A stretch of 64,000 nt of DNA from Streptomyces sp. TLI_171 (lineage in GTDB: Bacteria; Actinomycetota; Actinomycetes; Streptomycetales; Streptomycetaceae), in the NCBI RefSeq assembly GCF_003610255.1, contig NZ_RAPS01000001.1, positions 3,782,001 to 3,846,000 of the forward strand, written 5' to 3'. The notes under the pieces were generated by a model that had not been told where the DNA came from, made no database searches, and saw only the letters and a program-made list of their open reading frames with translations. A program made the translations under genes and the position numbers. Below are positions 62,032 through 64,000 of the stretch, in pieces (the first letter of the stretch is position 1; each line of letters opens with the position of its first letter).

Positions 62032-63036
62032 TCAACCGTCCGCCGCTCCGGGAGTCGCTCCCGGCCGGGTGGTGCCGTTCGGCCGCTCCCGCGCCCCGCG
62101 CAACTGCCAGCCGAGCTGGAACAGGGTCTCCGCATCGTAGAACTCCCGCAGCCGGGCGATGTGACCGGCCACCGTCCGCTCCGAGAGCCCCAGCCGCGAC
62201 GCGATGGCCCGCTGGGTGAGGCCCTGGGCCAGCAGAGCGCCGAGCTCGTCCGGCACCCCCGCCTGACGGGGCCGCCCCGCCAGCGCCCGCCAGTCGACCC
62301 GTTCGGCGCGCGCCCAGTCGCGTTCGAAGCGGTCGACCAGGACGGCGACGACGGCCGGGTCCTCGATGAAGACCGCGGCACCGCGGTTGTCCGGGGAGGC
62401 CGGAATGATCGCGACGCGTCGGTCGTAGATCAGGAGGCGGGTGAACGGCTCCGCGAGGATCCGGGTCTGTTCGCCCAGTGCGTTGACGTCGGCGCAGTAC
62501 TCGGCGGTCGGCTCGTCGGTGCGGGCGCCGGGCGCGTAGAGGGTCCGGAGCGCGATGCCGGCGGCCAGGAACTGCCGGGCCTGTTCGAGGGACTGCTTGA
62601 GGAACTTGTGCGGGCGGGCGCCGCCCGGCTGGGCGGCGAGCCGTTCCTCCCGCATCTCGGCCTCGATCTGCACGATGCGGTGCCGGATGTGGACGTTCCG
62701 GTCGATGTGCCGCACCACGTTGGTGTGGTTGCGGCGGCCGATCAGGGCGTCGTAGGCCTGGCTGAGGTCCTCCATCCCGGCTTCTGCCGCTTCGGCTTGG
62801 CGCATCAGCCGGTTGCTGGTCTCCCGCAGTCTGGTGGAAACCCGGTCGACGGCCACCCGCGGGTTGACGGCGTTCAGCGTGTCGTCGAACTCGTAGTGGA
62901 AGAGCAGCCCGAGCTCCAGCAGACGCAGGGCCGAGCCGATGTCCTGTTCGCCGGCCTCCCGGAACGTCATCCACCCGCCCCGCGCGAGGACTTCGCGGTA
63001 CAGGCGCTTCTCCGCCTCGCTCGGTGCGTCGCTCAC
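62032..63036 (-). CDS. PLD-sensor/LuxR-HTH regulator, paralog B
   Basis: A 334-residue protein of the same architecture: RLYREVLARGGWMTFREAGEQDIGSALRLLELGLLFHYEFDD, the sensor LRTLYAPGARTDEPTAEYCADVNALGEQTRILAEPFTRLLIYDRRVAIIPASPDNRGAAVFIEDP, and the HTH LLAQGLTQRAIASRLGLSERTVAGHIARLREFYDAETLFQLGW. GTG 63036 overlaps the stop of paralog C by 4 bp, so the two are coupled. Its HTH-coding DNA is almost identical to that of paralog C while the N-terminal halves differ. Confidence 0.82.
   Translation of the reverse strand: MSDAPSEAEKRLYREVLARGGWMTFREAGEQDIGSALRLLELGLLFHYEFDDTLNAVNPRVAVDRVSTRLRETSNRLMRQAEAAEAGMEDLSQAYDALIGRRNHTNVVRHIDRNVHIRHRIVQIEAEMREERLAAQPGGARPHKFLKQSLEQARQFLAAGIALRTLYAPGARTDEPTAEYCADVNALGEQTRILAEPFTRLLIYDRRVAIIPASPDNRGAAVFIEDPAVVAVLVDRFERDWARAERVDWRALAGRPRQAGVPDELGALLAQGLTQRAIASRLGLSERTVAGHIARLREFYDAETLFQLGWQLRGARERPNGTTRPGATPGAADG
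62151..62328. repeat. 178-bp near-identical tract, copy in paralog B
   Basis: This tract matches 63101-63278 with four mismatches by eye (~98 percent) and an exact 950-bp offset. It encodes the HTH and the stretch before it. Flanking coding DNA is clearly less similar. Confidence 0.85.
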
Positions 63037-63986
63037 CGCGCCCCCTCCCGCATCAGCCAGCCGAGCTGGAACAGCGTCTCGGCCTCGTGGTGCTCGCGGA
63101 GCCGGGCGATGTGACCGGCCACCGTCCGCTCCGAGAGCCCCAGCCGCGACGCGATGGCCCGCTGCGTGAGGCCCTGGGCCAGCAGCGCGCCGAGCTCGTC
63201 CGGCACCCCCGTCCGACGGGGCCGCCCCGCCAGCGCCCGCCAGTCGACCCGTTCGGCGCGCGCCCAGTCGCGTTCGAACCCCTCCACCAGGACGGCGACG
63301 ACGGCGGGGTCCTCGACGAACGCGGCCGAGGAGTTGTCGGCGGCCGCCGGGATGATCGCCGCCCTGCGGTCGAACAGCAGCACGCGGGTGAACGGCTCGT
63401 CCAGGACCCGGACCCGCTCGCCGAGTTCGGTCACCTCGGCGGCGTAGGCCGTGGTCACCGGGTCGGCGATGGCGCCCGGCTGGTAGACGGTGCGCAGCGA
63501 GACCCCGGCGGCGAGGTTCTGGCGGGTGATCTCCAGGGACTGCTGCAGGAACCTGTGCGGGCGGGCGCCGCCGGGTTGGGCGGCCAGGATCTCCTCCCGG
63601 GTCTCCGACTGGACCTGGAGGATGCCGTGCCGGATCTGCTCGACGTCCCGGACGTGCCGGACCACGGTGGAGCGGTCGACCTGGCCGCGGGCGGACTCGT
63701 AGGCCTGGGTGAGCGGTTCGAGGAGGGCGGTGGCCTCCTCCGCGCGCAGCAGCAGGCCGGCGCCCTCGGCCCGCATCCGGGCACCGATCCGGCCGCCGGC
63801 GGCGCGCGGATTGACGGCGGTCAGCGCCTCGTCCACGGTGTGGTGCGCGAGCAGCCCGAGCTCGATCAGGCGCAGGGTGGCGGCCGGGTGCTGCTGCATC
63901 GCCTCACGGAACATCACCCGCCCGCCCTGCTGGACGATTTCGCGGTACAGCGCGCGTTCGGCCTCGTTCGGCAGGAGATCGCTCAC
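63033..63986 (-). CDS. PLD-sensor/LuxR-HTH regulator, paralog C
   Basis: A 317-residue protein: ALYREIVQQGGRVMFREAMQQHPAATLRLIELGLLAHHTVDEALTAVNPRAAGGRI, the sensor SLRTVYQPGAIADPVTTAY and VRVLDEPFTRVLLFDRRAAIIPAAADNSSAAFVEDPAVVAVLVEGFERDW, and the same HTH as paralog B. GTG 63986 has AAGGAG 6 nt upstream. It is the first of the three genes seen; its promoter and any further upstream paralog lie beyond the window end. The sensor part probably binds a small ligand, as in TrmB proteins. Confidence 0.82.
   Translation of the reverse strand: MSDLLPNEAERALYREIVQQGGRVMFREAMQQHPAATLRLIELGLLAHHTVDEALTAVNPRAAGGRIGARMRAEGAGLLLRAEEATALLEPLTQAYESARGQVDRSTVVRHVRDVEQIRHGILQVQSETREEILAAQPGGARPHRFLQQSLEITRQNLAAGVSLRTVYQPGAIADPVTTAYAAEVTELGERVRVLDEPFTRVLLFDRRAAIIPAAADNSSAAFVEDPAVVAVLVEGFERDWARAERVDWRALAGRPRRTGVPDELGALLAQGLTQRAIASRLGLSERTVAGHIARLREHHEAETLFQLGWLMREGAR
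63101..63278. repeat. 178-bp near-identical tract, copy in paralog C
   Basis: Partner of 62151-62328. The two genes are adjacent and in the same orientation, the setting in which gene conversion or unequal crossing-over is most likely. Confidence 0.85.
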
Positions 63987-64000
63987 CGGGCTCCTTCCCG

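Noticed and set aside
61105..63114. 669-codon frame running across the regulator genes on the other strand
   Set aside because: Antisense shadow spanning two real genes and their junction; its product is Arg/Gly/Pro/Leu-rich without domains.

Overview
The window is very GC-rich, uses GTG starts freely, shows several leaderless-type starts (a TAnnnT box 6-7 nt before the start codon), and carries marker genes of streptomycetes: dnaK-grpE-dnaJ-hspR with HAIR operators, a Rok7B7-like regulator beside xylFGH, a TipA-like regulator with a tipA-type promoter, a CYP157-like P450, an AfsR-type giant regulator and a glycine tRNA beside dcd. This is chromosomal DNA of Streptomyces or a close relative such as Kitasatospora; the genus cannot be settled from sequence alone. 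Gene order is mostly core-like. I saw no insertion sequence, phage or CRISPR array.

Layout. 0-10 kb: end of a PepSY-like gene, a copper-operator-linked DUF4396 protein, fadD, a DUF1906 protein, an EamA exporter, a small Asn-rich secreted protein, a GlcD-type oxidase, an unknown 495-aa protein coupled to a NUDIX protein, and tRNA-Ser(UGA). 10-23 kb: an HtrA-like protease, a TPP riboswitch with a CytX-type transporter, a quinone-reductase/TetR pair, GDPD, an RsbW-like ATPase, a SEC-C protein, a primase-like protein, a phosphatase-like protein that has lost metal ligands, and aminopeptidase P. 23-30 kb: one-component regulators (GlxA-type, TipA-like, MarR, MerR) with their partners, then a YCII/DGPF protein coupled to an ECF42-type sigma factor. 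30-45 kb: rok7B7, xylFGH, an LCP ligase, an RBBP9 hydrolase, the P450, the AfsR-type regulator, a PNPOx protein with an MFS exporter, and a LppU-like protein. 45-54 kb: DUF6585, tRNA-Gly, dcd, an AlaX-like editing protein, a Yip1-type protein, a nucleotidyltransferase, a LamG protein and an EtfD-like iron-sulfur membrane protein. 54-58.6 kb: the DnaK heat-shock operon closed by its own repressor gene hspR.

The least conventional part is 58.8-64.0 kb. It holds four paralogs of one regulator architecture (N-terminal winged-helix-like part, middle PLD/TrmB-like sensor part, C-terminal LuxR-type HTH). Three lie in a coupled tandem operon on the minus strand. The fourth, on the plus strand, is split by what looks like a single missing C. 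Between them are a 52-aa signal-peptide ORF and a divergently transcribed nucleoside 2-deoxyribosyltransferase-like gene. Two of the tandem paralogs share a nearly identical 178-bp tract over the DNA-binding domain. This is my best candidate for an undescribed regulatory or signalling system; its function is inference only.
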